From contig NZ_NINW01000026.1 of NCBI RefSeq assembly GCF_002188465.1, positions 62,001 to 126,000 on the forward strand: a stretch of DNA of 64,000 bases, written 5' to 3'. A program made the position numbers and the translations under genes. The notes under the pieces are model-generated. The model saw only the letters and a program-made list of their open reading frames with translations, did not search any database and had not been told where the DNA came from. The stretch is from Pigmentiphaga sp. NML080357 (GTDB lineage: Bacteria; Pseudomonadota; Gammaproteobacteria; Burkholderiales; Burkholderiaceae_B). Below are positions 44,209 through 53,002 of this stretch, one piece after another; the stretch's first letter is position 1; every line of letters starts with the position of its first letter.

Positions 44209-44862
44209 ATGTCCAAGCTCACTGCACGCCAACAAGAGATCCTGGATCTCATCCGCCAGACCATCGTCAGGACCGGTTTTCCACCCACGCGTGCCGAAAT
44301 CGCCCAGGCGCTGGGATTCCGGTCGCCCAACGCGGCGGAGGAACACCTGAAGGCGCTTGCGCGCAAGGGCGTGCTGGAGCTCTCGGCGGGCACGTCGCGC
44401 GGCATACGGCTGAAGGAGCCGGCCTTGGCCGACCCCGCCCCGTTGCAGCTCACGCATCCGGTACTCGCGCAGTTGGTGCTGCCCTTGGTCGGCCGGGTGG
44501 CCGCCGGCAGCCCCATCCTCGCCACCGAACACATCGACAAGGAAATCGGCGTCGACCAGGCCCTGTTCTCGCAGCGTCCCGACTACCTGCTCAAGGTGCG
44601 CGGCAACAGCATGCGCGATGCCGGCATCCTCGACGGCGACCTGCTCGCGGTCAAGAAGGCCGCGCAGGCCCGCGACGGGCAGATCGTCGTGGCCCGGCTG
44701 GGCGACGACGTCACCGTCAAGCAGTTGCGCTACACCGATACCGGCTTGAGCCTGCTGCCCGCCAATCCCGATTTCCAGCCCATCGAAGTCGAACGCGACC
44801 GCGACGACTTCGCGCTCGAGGGTATCGCGGTTGGCCTGATCCGGGCCGGCCTCGTGCATTGA
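44209..44862 (+). CDS. lexA: SOS repressor LexA
   Basis: 217 residues. The N-terminal winged helix is '[47 protein letters not shown]'. The self-cleavage site is A99-G100 in 'GRVAAGSP'. The Ser-Lys dyad is Ser134 ('RGNSM') and Lys171, 37 apart as in the E. coli enzyme. LexA represses DNA-damage genes until RecA filaments trigger cleavage. Two SOS boxes lie upstream. It is followed after 22 bp by an imuA-like gene on the same strand, which is therefore likely under SOS control too. Confidence 0.97.
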   Translation: MSKLTARQQEILDLIRQTIVRTGFPPTRAEIAQALGFRSPNAAEEHLKALARKGVLELSAGTSRGIRLKEPALADPAPLQLTHPVLAQLVLPLVGRVAAGSPILATEHIDKEIGVDQALFSQRPDYLLKVRGNSMRDAGILDGDLLAVKKAAQARDGQIVVARLGDDVTVKQLRYTDTGLSLLPANPDFQPIEVERDRDDFALEGIAVGLIRAGLVH

Positions 44863-44884
44863 AGGACCTAGACGGACGACCATC

Positions 44885-45742
44885 ATGAAACACTGCACGC
44901 CCAGTTCCAGTCTCTCCAGTGGATTTCCCGCGCTCGACGCTGCCCTGCCCCAGGCCGGATGGCCCGTCGGCGCGCTGACGGAAATCCTGGTCCCGCACGT
45001 CGGGCATGGTGAATTGAACCTGCTCGGCCCGCTCCTGAGCCGCCTCACCAAGGCCGGCCGCACCGTGGCACTGCTGGTGCCGCCCTATTTGTCCTACGCA
45101 CCCGCGCTGATCCAGCATGGCGTGGCATTGGAGTGCGTCAAGCTCGTGCGCACCGCCCGCCCCCTGGAAGGCCTGGACCAGCTCGAATCGGCCGTGCATG
45201 CGGGCGAACTCGGCGCGCTTGTCGCCATCCTGCCTCCCGATCAAGCGGCCGTGCAATCCGAAAGCACCGTCCGCCGGCTGCATATGGCCGCGCGGTTGTC
45301 CGGATGCCCCGCTTTCCTGTTCCATACATGCAGCACACCCGCCACGACGTCGGCTTCGCAATTGCGGCTGTTGGCGGACATGAGCCAGGCCGGGCAAATC
45401 CGGCTCCAACGCATCGCGCCCGAGGACGAAACCAGCCTGGGCTCGGTCACGCTGGATGTCGGCCAAGGTTTGGTACGCGCGGGATTCAAGCGGGTGGCAG
45501 GTCTTGCCGTGGCGGGATCTCATACGCGCGCCACCGAAGAAACAGACCCGCAGGGCACGGATGCCGATGCGTTGCCGGCCCAGCGGCCCGCAAATCCGCG
45601 TGCCGGGCAGCACGGGCCGCATGGCAAGCCGACTCCGTCGACTCGCAGCCCATGGCCTTTCAAGCAGCGTCGCAGCGCAAGTAGCGGCCGGGGCTATTCG
45701 TCGGCGCTGGCACTGCTATTTTCAAGGGGCTGGAACGCCTGA
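44885..45742 (+). CDS. imuA: ImuA-like (RecA/SulA-related) SOS protein
   Basis: 285 residues. The first ~190 resemble the RecA-like ImuA/SulA family: 'FPALDAALPQAGWPVGALTEILVPHVGHGELNLLGPLL', then 'ALLVPPYLSYAPAL' and 'LRLLADMSQAGQIRLQRI'. The ~75-residue C-terminus is low-complexity and basic. ImuA normally works with ImuB and DnaE2 in mutagenic translesion synthesis, but no imuB or dnaE2 follows: the next gene is rlmB on the other strand. It starts 22 bp after lexA, so it is SOS-regulated with it. It may act with a distant imuB, or inhibit division like SulA. Confidence 0.8.
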   Translation: MKHCTPSSSLSSGFPALDAALPQAGWPVGALTEILVPHVGHGELNLLGPLLSRLTKAGRTVALLVPPYLSYAPALIQHGVALECVKLVRTARPLEGLDQLESAVHAGELGALVAILPPDQAAVQSESTVRRLHMAARLSGCPAFLFHTCSTPATTSASQLRLLADMSQAGQIRLQRIAPEDETSLGSVTLDVGQGLVRAGFKRVAGLAVAGSHTRATEETDPQGTDADALPAQRPANPRAGQHGPHGKPTPSTRSPWPFKQRRSASSGRGYSSALALLFSRGWNA

Positions 45743-45823
45743 CAGGATCCGCCAGACCTAAGAGACACGCCATCTTGGCGAGTACAGGCCATCGAGACCA
45801 AACGATATCGATGCTGCTGACCG

Positions 45824-46564
45824 CTACTTCGAGGCTCTTTGCCTCAGCGTCTCGTACATGCAGACGGCCGACGCAACGCTGACGTTCAGGCTCTCCACCG
45901 ATCCCTGCATGGGAATGCGGACCAGTTGGTCGCAGGTCTCGCGCGTCAGGCGTCGCAGGCCCTCTCCTTCGGCCCCCATGACCCAGGCAATGGGTTGGCG
46001 GGCGTCGACCTCGTGCATGGTCTCGGTGGCTTCGTCGTCGGTTCCGACGACCCATACACCGCGCTCCTTCAGGCTGCGCAACGTCCGTGCGAGATTGGTC
46101 ACGGTCAGGTAGGGAACGGTATCGGCGGCGCCGCAGGCCACGCGCTGGACGGTCGTATTCAGGCCCACCGCGCGGTCGCGGGGTGCGATCACGGCATGCA
46201 CGCCGGCGCCGTCCGCGGTTCGCAGGCAGGCGCCCAGATTGTGCGGATCCGTGACCCCGTCCAGCACCAGCAGGAAGGCTGGGCCATCGGCATCGTCCAG
46301 CACTTCGTCCACGTCCATCGCCAGTTCCAGGCCGGTTGCCAGCGCGACCACGCCCTGGTGGCGCTGGCCTTTGGCCAGCCCGTCCAGGCGGGGCTGGGCC
46401 ACGGGATGCACCTTGCACCCGGCGGCTTGCGCCTGCTCGATCAGCGTCAACATGCGGCGATCGCGGCGCGCCTCTTCGACGTAGATATCCTTGATCGATT
46501 CCGGCGCATGGCGCAGCCGTGCCGCCACGGCGTGAAATCCGACCAAAACCTGGCTCGCTGCCAT
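45824..46564 (-). CDS. rlmB: 23S rRNA (guanosine-2251-2'-O)-methyltransferase
   Basis: 246 residues from the ATG at 46564. The N-terminal substrate-binding domain begins '[24 protein letters not shown]'. The SPOUT core has the three motifs '[28 protein letters not shown]', '[10 protein letters not shown]' and '[26 protein letters not shown]...SLNVSVA'. It methylates G2251 in the ribosomal P loop. It follows rnr on the minus strand, a common order. A frame open to 46612 was rejected because the shorter start is standard for the family. Confidence 0.95.
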   Translation of the reverse strand: MAASQVLVGFHAVAARLRHAPESIKDIYVEEARRDRRMLTLIEQAQAAGCKVHPVAQPRLDGLAKGQRHQGVVALATGLELAMDVDEVLDDADGPAFLLVLDGVTDPHNLGACLRTADGAGVHAVIAPRDRAVGLNTTVQRVACGAADTVPYLTVTNLARTLRSLKERGVWVVGTDDEATETMHEVDARQPIAWVMGAEGEGLRRLTRETCDQLVRIPMQGSVESLNVSVASAVCMYETLRQRASK

Positions 46565-46603
46565 GTAGTCACCCCAACATTGATGCATGCCGCAGACCGG
46601 CAA

Positions 46604-46633
46604 AAACGACACGGCGCTGCCCGAGGCAGCGCC
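46604..46633 (-). terminator. probable terminator between rnr and rlmB
   Basis: A perfect 9-bp stem GGCGCTGCC / GGCAGCGCC with a 3-nt loop lies at 46613-46633. On the minus strand it is followed after 6 nt by TTTTT. The T-run is displaced, so termination may be partial and rlmB may still be read through. Confidence 0.5.
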
Positions 46634-46658
46634 GCAATGCCGCTATTAGACCAGAGAT

Positions 46659-49112
46659 TCAGTGCCGCTTGCGCCCATGCTTGACCGCCGCGCGCTTGCC
46701 GCTGCGGGCACTGGGCGTCTTCTCGGCCGCGGCGTGCTTCTTGGACGAGGCACCCTTGCCCTTGGGCAGCTTGGACATGTCGGTCAGCAGCACGGCCTTG
46801 GCTTTCTGCGGCTTGCGTTCGGGCGCGGGCGCGCTCTCGCGCTTGATGGCCTTGCGCAGTCCTTCGTAGCTCACGCCCTTGACCAGCTTGAATTCGATGC
46901 GCCGGGCCTCGAGATCGACCCGCGCCACCTGCACCTGCATCTTGTCGGTCAGGCGATAGCGCATGCCGGTCCGCTCGCCGCGCAACTCGTGCAGGCCATC
47001 GTTGAACTGGAAATACTCGGCACCAAGCTCCGAGACGTGGACCAGCCCTTCGACGTGCAGCTCGTCCAGGGTCACGAACACACCGAATGCCGCAACACCC
47101 GTCACGGTGCCGCTGAAGACGTCGCCGACCCGCTCGCGCATGTACCAGCACTTGAGCCACGCTTCCACGTCGCGCGAAGCATCGTCCGCCCTGCGCTCGT
47201 TGGCCGAGCAGAACAGGCCAAGCTTCTCCCACAAGCCGTGTTCCTGCTCCTTGGCAGTGCCAGGCATGACGGGCGAGTCTTCCAGCGCGTTGGGCACATA
47301 GCGCTTGCCGTGCAGCAGGGCCTTGATGACGCGGTGAGTCAGCAGGTCGGGATAGCGCCGGATCGGCGAAGTGAAATGGGTATAGGCCGGATAAGCCAGC
47401 CCGAAGTGGCCGACGTTGTCCGGGCTGTACATGGCTTGCTGCATGGAGCGCAGCGCCATGGTCTGCAGGAGGGGGGCGTCAGGCCGGTTCTTCGCGCTTT
47501 CAAGCAGTGCGGAGTAGTCGGCCGCGGTGGGTTTGTCCCCTCCGCCCAGCGACAGGCCCAGGGTTTTCAGGAAATCGCGCAGCGCCTGCAGCTTCTCCGG
47601 TGTCGGCCCTTCGTGGATGCGATACAGGCCCGGATGCTTGCTGCGATGCATGAAATCGGCCGCGCAGGTATTGGCGGCCAGCATGCATTCCTCGATCAGT
47701 TTGTGGGCATCGTTGCGTACATAGGGCACGATGCTCTGAATGCGGCCGAGTTCGTTGCAAACGATCTTGGTCTCGACCGTATCGAAGTCGATGGCGCCTC
47801 GCTTCTCCCGCGCCTGCGCAAGCAGCTTGAACAGGTCGTAGAGGTCCTGGATCTGCGGCAGGACATTTGCATGCTTGCGCGCGGCCGGGCCGTCGGGTTG
47901 CTGCAGCGCCGCCCAGACCTCGGCGTAGGTGGTGCGCGCATGCGAGTGCATGACGGCGTTGTAGAACTGGTAGGCCTGGACCGTTCCGGCCTTGGCGCCG
48001 GAGGCCGGGATCACCATGTCGCAAACCAGTACCAGCCGGTCGACGTTGGGATTCAGCGAGCACAGGCCGTTGGAAAGCTTTTCCGGCAACATCGGAATGA
48101 CCTTGCGCGGAAAGTAAACGCTGGTGCTGCGCTCCAGCGCGTCGGCGTCCAGGGCGTCGCCCGGCGTGACGTAGTGGGCCACGTCGGCAATGGCGACGAT
48201 CAGGCGCCAGCCGGGACGCTTGCGCGCGCCCGTGCCCAGCTCCACCCTTTCGCAATAGACGGCATCGTCGAAATCGCGCGCGTCCTCGCCGTCGATGGTG
48301 ATCAGCGGCACGTCCCGCAGATCGAAGCGTCCCGCCAAGTCGCCCTTGACGACCTCGGAAGGCAGGCGTTCGGCGCGCGCCAGGGCCTTGGCCGAGAACT
48401 CGTGGGGCACATCGAATTTGCGGACCGCGATCTCGATTTCCATGCCGGGATCATCGATCTCGCCGAGGATCTCGACCACGCGCCCGAGCGGCTGCGTATG
48501 TCGCGTCGGCTGCTCGATGATCTCCACGGTAACGACCTGGCCATGCTGGGCCTGGGCGGTTTCACCGGGCGGTACAAGGATGTCGTGCTTGATCCGCTGA
48601 TCCTCGGGCACCACCAGGAACAGGCCGCGTTCGTTCAGGAAGCGGCCGACCAGCTTGTTGGTGCGCCGCTCGAGCACCTCGACGATGACGCCCTCCTGCT
48701 TGCCCCGGTAGTCGGCGCCCGACAGCCGCACCAGCACCCGGTCGCCATGGAGCACCTTGAGCATTTCCTTCGGCGGCAGGAAGATGTCGGTCTGGCCGTC
48801 GTCGCGGATGAGGAAACCGAAGCCATCGCGATGGCCCTGCACGCGCCCGGCAATGAAATCGAGCTTGGTCGACAGCAGCAGCGCGCCCTTGCGGTTCTGC
48901 ATCAGCTGGCCATCGCGCTCCATGGCCGCCAGGCGCCGCTCGAACCCCACGCTGCCCAGATCCACCCCCAGGCGCCTTGCAAGGTCGGCGGGGGCTATCG
49001 GCGCGTTGGCCTCTCGCAGCACCCCCAGGATCTGCTCACGGCTGGGTACCTCGGGATCGAAATCCGCGGGCGTGGAGGGAAGGTTGTTGTGGGATCGAGT
49101 TGTCAAAGTCAA
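46659..49112 (-). CDS. rnr: ribonuclease R
   Basis: 817 residues. The order is an N-terminal helix-turn-helix ('REQILGVLREANAPIAPADLARRLGV'), two cold-shock domains, the RNB catalytic domain with 'TIDGEDARDFDDAVYCE' (the Asp cluster that holds Mg), an S1 domain ('GDVFSGTVTGVAAFGVFVTLDELHVEGLVHVSELG') and a Lys-rich tail. It degrades structured RNA 3' to 5'. The start codon appears to be TTG (49112, or 49106), with a weak AGAGAA upstream. The -35 element of the divergent tRNA-Leu promoter lies inside its first codons. Confidence 0.96.
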   Translation of the reverse strand: MTLTTRSHNNLPSTPADFDPEVPSREQILGVLREANAPIAPADLARRLGVDLGSVGFERRLAAMERDGQLMQNRKGALLLSTKLDFIAGRVQGHRDGFGFLIRDDGQTDIFLPPKEMLKVLHGDRVLVRLSGADYRGKQEGVIVEVLERRTNKLVGRFLNERGLFLVVPEDQRIKHDILVPPGETAQAQHGQVVTVEIIEQPTRHTQPLGRVVEILGEIDDPGMEIEIAVRKFDVPHEFSAKALARAERLPSEVVKGDLAGRFDLRDVPLITIDGEDARDFDDAVYCERVELGTGARKRPGWRLIVAIADVAHYVTPGDALDADALERSTSVYFPRKVIPMLPEKLSNGLCSLNPNVDRLVLVCDMVIPASGAKAGTVQAYQFYNAVMHSHARTTYAEVWAALQQPDGPAARKHANVLPQIQDLYDLFKLLAQAREKRGAIDFDTVETKIVCNELGRIQSIVPYVRNDAHKLIEECMLAANTCAADFMHRSKHPGLYRIHEGPTPEKLQALRDFLKTLGLSLGGGDKPTAADYSALLESAKNRPDAPLLQTMALRSMQQAMYSPDNVGHFGLAYPAYTHFTSPIRRYPDLLTHRVIKALLHGKRYVPNALEDSPVMPGTAKEQEHGLWEKLGLFCSANERRADDASRDVEAWLKCWYMRERVGDVFSGTVTGVAAFGVFVTLDELHVEGLVHVSELGAEYFQFNDGLHELRGERTGMRYRLTDKMQVQVARVDLEARRIEFKLVKGVSYEGLRKAIKRESAPAPERKPQKAKAVLLTDMSKLPKGKGASSKKHAAAEKTPSARSGKRAAVKHGRKRH

Positions 49113-49128
49113 AGGTTCTCTTTATAAT
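49100..49128 (+). promoter_or_regulatory. sigma-70 promoter for the tRNA-Leu pair
   Basis: TTGTCA (49100-49105), a 17-bp spacer, and TATAAT (49123-49128) form a near-perfect vegetative promoter pointing at the two tRNA genes. The predicted transcript start is about 49135. The -35 element overlaps the first codons of rnr on the other strand. Confidence 0.8.
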
Positions 49129-49218
49129 GCGCAGCTTCTGTTGCTACTGCCTACGCGCAACGGTTCACGCAAGGATAACTTGAGTTTACCGCAGCAAATG
49201 TTTGGCGGTTGCGACAAT

Positions 49219-49303
<85 letters not shown>

Positions 49304-49339
49304 ATCATGTGGCGGCATGCCGCAAACAGGGTTGGCAAG

Positions 49340-49360
49340 CCCGTTCGAACGGGTTTTTTT
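49340..49360 (+). terminator. hairpin and T-run between the tRNA-Leu genes
   Basis: The self-complementary CCCGTTCGAACGGG is followed by seven T. It looks like a Rho-independent terminator after copy 1, though some read-through into copy 2 is likely because no separate strong promoter is seen for copy 2. Confidence 0.7.
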
Positions 49361-49373
49361 GTTTTTCGGCAGT

Positions 49374-49458
<85 letters not shown>

Positions 49459-49487
49459 CAAGATTTTGCAGCCCTAGCATAGCAAGA

Positions 49488-49518
49488 CCCCGTAAATTTC
49501 CGGTTTACGGGGTTTTTT
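49488..49518 (+). terminator. Rho-independent terminator after tRNA-Leu copy 2
   Basis: A 9-bp stem CCCCGTAAA / TTTACGGGG with a 7-nt loop, followed by six T. It ends the tRNA transcript and, on the other strand, lies just beyond the cupin gene stop. Confidence 0.9.
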
Positions 49519-49524
49519 GTTTTA

Positions 49525-50085
49525 TCAGCCGCGGTTGCCGTCCCCCGCCCTCGCGGTCCCCAGCAGCACGAACAGCATGGTCGCCGGCCGGCCGCTCAAG
49601 TTGCGCCAGGCGTGGCGGTTGCCATGCTGCACGGCCACCTCGTGCCGCCTCAACACGACCTGGCGGCCGTCGTCGAGTTCCAGCGTCATTTCGCCATCGA
49701 GCACGACGTCGTAGTCGATGCTGTCCGTCGCGTGCATGCCCGGATGATCCCGCTCGAAGGCTTCCGCCAGCCCGGGCACCCGCCGGGCGAACTCGGCGCT
49801 GAAAGCCGCGGCATCGAAATCGGCGCGCGCCATCACCGCATCGGGCGGGAACGTCACCATCATCAGCCGCGATGCCCCGGCATCGGGCACGAATCCGTCC
49901 GCCATCGTCCGATCCGCGACGTCCAGGCCCGCCCCCACCCGGGGGCTAGCGGGCGTCGACCAAAGCAGCGCCGTCGCGAAGCCTGGAAGCGTCTCGAACT
50001 CGGCATGGCGCGGCGCGACGCCGTCCGACAGCACGCGTGCCTTGCCGTCCGCGCCGGTTGCCGCCACTACCCGCCTGATGAGCAT
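49525..50085 (-). CDS. cupin-domain protein
   Basis: 186 residues with a C-terminal cupin barrel: 'HATDSIDYDVVLDGEMTLELDDGRQVVLRRHEVAVQHGNRHAWRN' contains the G-E and H-x-W spacing of cupin motifs 1 and 2. The N-terminal half is a second, degenerate beta domain ('RRVVAATGADGKARVLSDG'). The His/Glu set suggests a bound metal. It lies 12 bp downstream of the zinc dehydrogenase gene and is probably co-transcribed; a role in the same oxidation pathway is inference. Confidence 0.82.
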   Translation of the reverse strand: MLIRRVVAATGADGKARVLSDGVAPRHAEFETLPGFATALLWSTPASPRVGAGLDVADRTMADGFVPDAGASRLMMVTFPPDAVMARADFDAAAFSAEFARRVPGLAEAFERDHPGMHATDSIDYDVVLDGEMTLELDDGRQVVLRRHEVAVQHGNRHAWRNLSGRPATMLFVLLGTARAGDGNRG

Positions 50086-50097
50086 GTCCGCCCTCCT

Positions 50098-51207
50098 TCA
50101 CGGATTGATGACGAAATTGCTGAAGCCGCCGTTGCGGGTGGCGATGCCGGATATCGCCTCGTTCACCTGTTCGAGCGGATGGCAGACGTGCTCGAAAATA
50201 GACAGGTCGAGCGCACCGGCCTGCGCCATGTCGGCGATGTCCTGTCCCTCGCCCGCGGTGAACCATGCCGAGCCCTCGAGGCTTTGCTGCTCGTCCATCA
50301 TGGTGTGCAGGTCCAGCCCCACCATGCCCGCGATGGCGCCGATGTTGTAGGCGCGGCCGCCCCGCTTGAGCGCCCGCACACCTTGCTGCAGCGTCTCGTG
50401 CGGCGCGCCGGGCCCGAGCGCGTCGATGAAGATGTCGACGCCCAGCCCGCCGGTGCGTGCCTTGGCCCAGGCATCGATGGCCTGGCCGTCGGCAATGGAA
50501 AGCACCTCGATACGATCCGGCGCCAGGGCCTTGACGCGTTCCAGCAGCGCCGGGTTGCGCCCCGTCCCGAGGATGCGCGTGGCGCCCATGGCCAGGCCGA
50601 ACAGCGCGCCGCCTATGCCCAGCGTGCCGCTGATGCCGTTGACCAGGACGCTGCGGCCCGGCGCCACGCCGGCCTTGCGCATCGCCGAATACATGGTGCC
50701 GAGATAACCGAAGCGGGCCGCCTGGTTGTAGGTCACGTTGTCCGGCAGTTTCACCAGCGCATACTGCGGCGCGATCATGTATTCGCACAATCCGCCGTAC
50801 GGGTAGTTCTTGAACAGCGCGAGAGAGTTCTGCGAGAACCCGAAGTAGCCGCTGAAGGCGTAATGCGTGCAGTTGATGAGATCGCCGCTGCGGCAGGCGC
50901 GGCACCCGCCACAATACAAGCCGGGATTCACGTAGACGCGGTCGCCGGGTTTCCAGGCATGCACATGCGACCCCACGGCGGTTACCTCGCCGGCGGGGTC
51001 CAGGCCGAACACTGCGGGCAACGGCGGCAGCGGGAGCTCGGGGAACCACGTCGTCCAGTTGGCGAGGATGTTGCCGAGATTCGGCACGATGCCGCAGGCA
51101 TGGACGCGGACCTGGACATCGTTGGCAGCCGGCTCGGGGATGGGAATGCGCTCGATCTGCATCGGGCCCCCGACGCGATGGAGGCGGGCCGCTTTCATGG
51201 TCGACAT
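50098..51207 (-). CDS. zinc-containing alcohol dehydrogenase (MDR family)
   Basis: 369 residues. The GroES-like N-terminal domain contains a structural-zinc-like cluster 'NPGLYCGGCRACRSGDLINCTHY' with four Cys. The NAD(P)-binding fold has 'VLVNGISGTLGIGGALFGLAMGA' (glycine-rich loop). The usual catalytic zinc ligand Cys in the 'VHACGI' stretch is present. It oxidises an unidentified alcohol. The ATG at 51207 has AAGGAGA 5 nt upstream; the frame open further upstream is spurious. It is divergent from the flavin hydroxylase gene and shares a repeat-rich control region. Confidence 0.88.
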   Translation of the reverse strand: MSTMKAARLHRVGGPMQIERIPIPEPAANDVQVRVHACGIVPNLGNILANWTTWFPELPLPPLPAVFGLDPAGEVTAVGSHVHAWKPGDRVYVNPGLYCGGCRACRSGDLINCTHYAFSGYFGFSQNSLALFKNYPYGGLCEYMIAPQYALVKLPDNVTYNQAARFGYLGTMYSAMRKAGVAPGRSVLVNGISGTLGIGGALFGLAMGATRILGTGRNPALLERVKALAPDRIEVLSIADGQAIDAWAKARTGGLGVDIFIDALGPGAPHETLQQGVRALKRGGRAYNIGAIAGMVGLDLHTMMDEQQSLEGSAWFTAGEGQDIADMAQAGALDLSIFEHVCHPLEQVNEAISGIATRNGGFSNFVINP

Positions 51208-51292
51208 GGTGTCTCCTTGGTTTTGTCTGCACGAAATGTGGGGGGATTGTCCGGATGCGCCGGGCCTTCTCCCATTCGGAACATCCATTAAT

Positions 51293-51331
51293 GCACAAAA
51301 CATAATTTTGTGCATAATTTTATTTTTGTGC
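51293..51331. promoter_or_regulatory. operator candidate: three GCACAAAA half-sites
   Basis: GCACAAAA (51293-51300), 5 bp, TTTTGTGC (51306-51313) form a perfect 8-bp inverted repeat. A third exact TTTTGTGC follows at 51324-51331, 18 bp (nearly two helical turns) after the second. The array lies between the divergent dehydrogenase and hydroxylase genes, 16 bp before the hydroxylase start. Confidence 0.65.
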
Positions 51332-51347
51332 GAAAAATGGAGCCGAC

Positions 51348-52964
51348 ATGCAGGCTGGCGGAATGACGGAAAGCTACGATGTCGCGATCGTGGGATTCGG
51401 CCCGGTGGGCGCAACCCTGGCGGCGCTGTTGGGCCAACGCGGGCGCCGGGTGGCCGTGCTCGACAAGTCCGAGCGTATCTATCCCCTGCCTCGTGCCTTC
51501 GCGCTGGACCATGAAGCCATGCGCATCTTCCAGCAGATCGGCATCGCCGACGAACTGGCGCCACACATGACGCCCTACCGGCCCACGTTCTACCTGGGCG
51601 CCGATGGAGAGCCGATCCAGCATTTCGACATGGGCGCGCCGCCCTATCCGCTTGCCTGGGCGCCCGCCTACACCTTTAACCAACCTGCCTTGGAAACGGC
51701 CTTGCGCCGTACCGTGGCGGCCCAGCCGACGGTGACCGTCCGGCTGGGAACCGAAGCCGTGGACGTGCGGCAGGAAGACGGCGGCGCGGCGCTCCGGGTC
51801 CGCACCCAGGACGGCCGGGAGGCCACCTGGCGCGCTCGTTACGTGGTGGCCTGCGATGGCGGCTCAAGCCCCCTGCGCAAGCTCCTGGGACTGCGGCTGC
51901 GGAGCCTGGAGTTCGACGAACCGTGGATCGTCGTGGACCTGCACGTGCACGACGACCAGCTCGCGCGGCTGCCCGCCACCAACGTCCAATATTGCGACCC
52001 CGCGCGGCCATGCACCTACGTCGTCGGTCCGGGCACGCACCGCCGATGGGAATTCCTGCTGCTGCCCGATGAGGCCGAACGGCGCGATACCTCCGACGAA
52101 GCCATCTGGAAACTGCTGGCCCCCTGGCTTTCACCCGGCCAGGCGCGGATCTGGCGCGCGGCCGCGTATCGCTTCCATGCCGTGGTGCTCGAGCAATGGC
52201 GCCGCGGTGCCGTGCTGCTGGCCGGCGATGCCGCCCACCAGATGCCGCCGTTCCTCGCCCAGGGCATGTGCCAGGGCCTGCGCGACGCGGCGAATCTCGC
52301 CTGGAAACTGGACTGGGTGCTGGCCGGCCGGGCCGCCGCTTCGCTGCTCGATACCTACGGCGCCGAGCGAGGTCCCCAGGTCGAAGAGACGACGGCCACG
52401 GTCAAGCGCCTCGGCCGCATCATCTGCGAACGCGATCCCGGTCGCGCGCGGGAGCGGGACCGGGAGCTGCGCGGGCGGCAGGATGGGCAGGTCCGGCCGC
52501 AATTGCGCCAGAGCCTGCTGCCGGGCATACGCCATGGCTTGGTCGATGGCGACCGGCTCCCGGCGGGGACGCCTTTTCCCCAGCCGCTCTGCCGGACGGA
52601 CGCGGCGCAACCGCCACGCAGGATGGACGACCTGCTTGCGCACAGTTTCGTACTGGCGCTGCGCTCGCCACCCGACGCCGGGATGGCGCGGCAGTGGGCC
52701 GAGTGCCTGCGTGTCCTCGATGCGACGGCGGTCTGCTTCGAAAGCGCAGGCCCGTCCCCTGCCCCTACCGGCATAGCCGTGCTGGACGAGGCCGACGGCA
52801 TCATGGCGGACTGGTTCGCGCGTCACGAATGCGACGCGGCCCTGGTCCGCCCGGATCGGGTCGTATACGGCACGGCACGCCGCCTGGCGGACGTCCTGCA
52901 GCTGTTGCAAGGAGCGGTTCGGCGCCTGGAAGGGTTGAAGGAAGCGTCGGATACCACCGCCTGA
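51348..52964 (+). CDS. FAD-dependent aromatic hydroxylase, MhpA-like
   Basis: 538 residues of the PheA/MhpA class A flavin monooxygenases. The FAD motif GFGPVG is at 16-21, the middle DG motif is 'YVVACDGGSSPLRKLLG', and the second FAD motif 'VLLAGDAAHQMPPFLAQGMCQGLRDAANLAWKL' is diagnostic. MhpA hydroxylates 3-(3-hydroxyphenyl)propionate ahead of ring cleavage, using NADH and O2. Substrate choice cannot be read from the sequence. GGAG is 5 nt before the ATG at 51348; an ATG at 51363 is possible. No mhpB ring-cleavage gene is adjacent. Confidence 0.88.
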   Translation: MQAGGMTESYDVAIVGFGPVGATLAALLGQRGRRVAVLDKSERIYPLPRAFALDHEAMRIFQQIGIADELAPHMTPYRPTFYLGADGEPIQHFDMGAPPYPLAWAPAYTFNQPALETALRRTVAAQPTVTVRLGTEAVDVRQEDGGAALRVRTQDGREATWRARYVVACDGGSSPLRKLLGLRLRSLEFDEPWIVVDLHVHDDQLARLPATNVQYCDPARPCTYVVGPGTHRRWEFLLLPDEAERRDTSDEAIWKLLAPWLSPGQARIWRAAAYRFHAVVLEQWRRGAVLLAGDAAHQMPPFLAQGMCQGLRDAANLAWKLDWVLAGRAAASLLDTYGAERGPQVEETTATVKRLGRIICERDPGRARERDRELRGRQDGQVRPQLRQSLLPGIRHGLVDGDRLPAGTPFPQPLCRTDAAQPPRRMDDLLAHSFVLALRSPPDAGMARQWAECLRVLDATAVCFESAGPSPAPTGIAVLDEADGIMADWFARHECDAALVRPDRVVYGTARRLADVLQLLQGAVRRLEGLKEASDTTA

Positions 52965-53002
52965 GGCCAACGGCCAACAGGCCGAGCGCTGCCGGCGGCG
53001 CT

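Noticed and set aside
46662-49127. 821-codon open frame on the plus strand
   Set aside because: It is an exact antisense mirror of rnr, with no recognisable domain.
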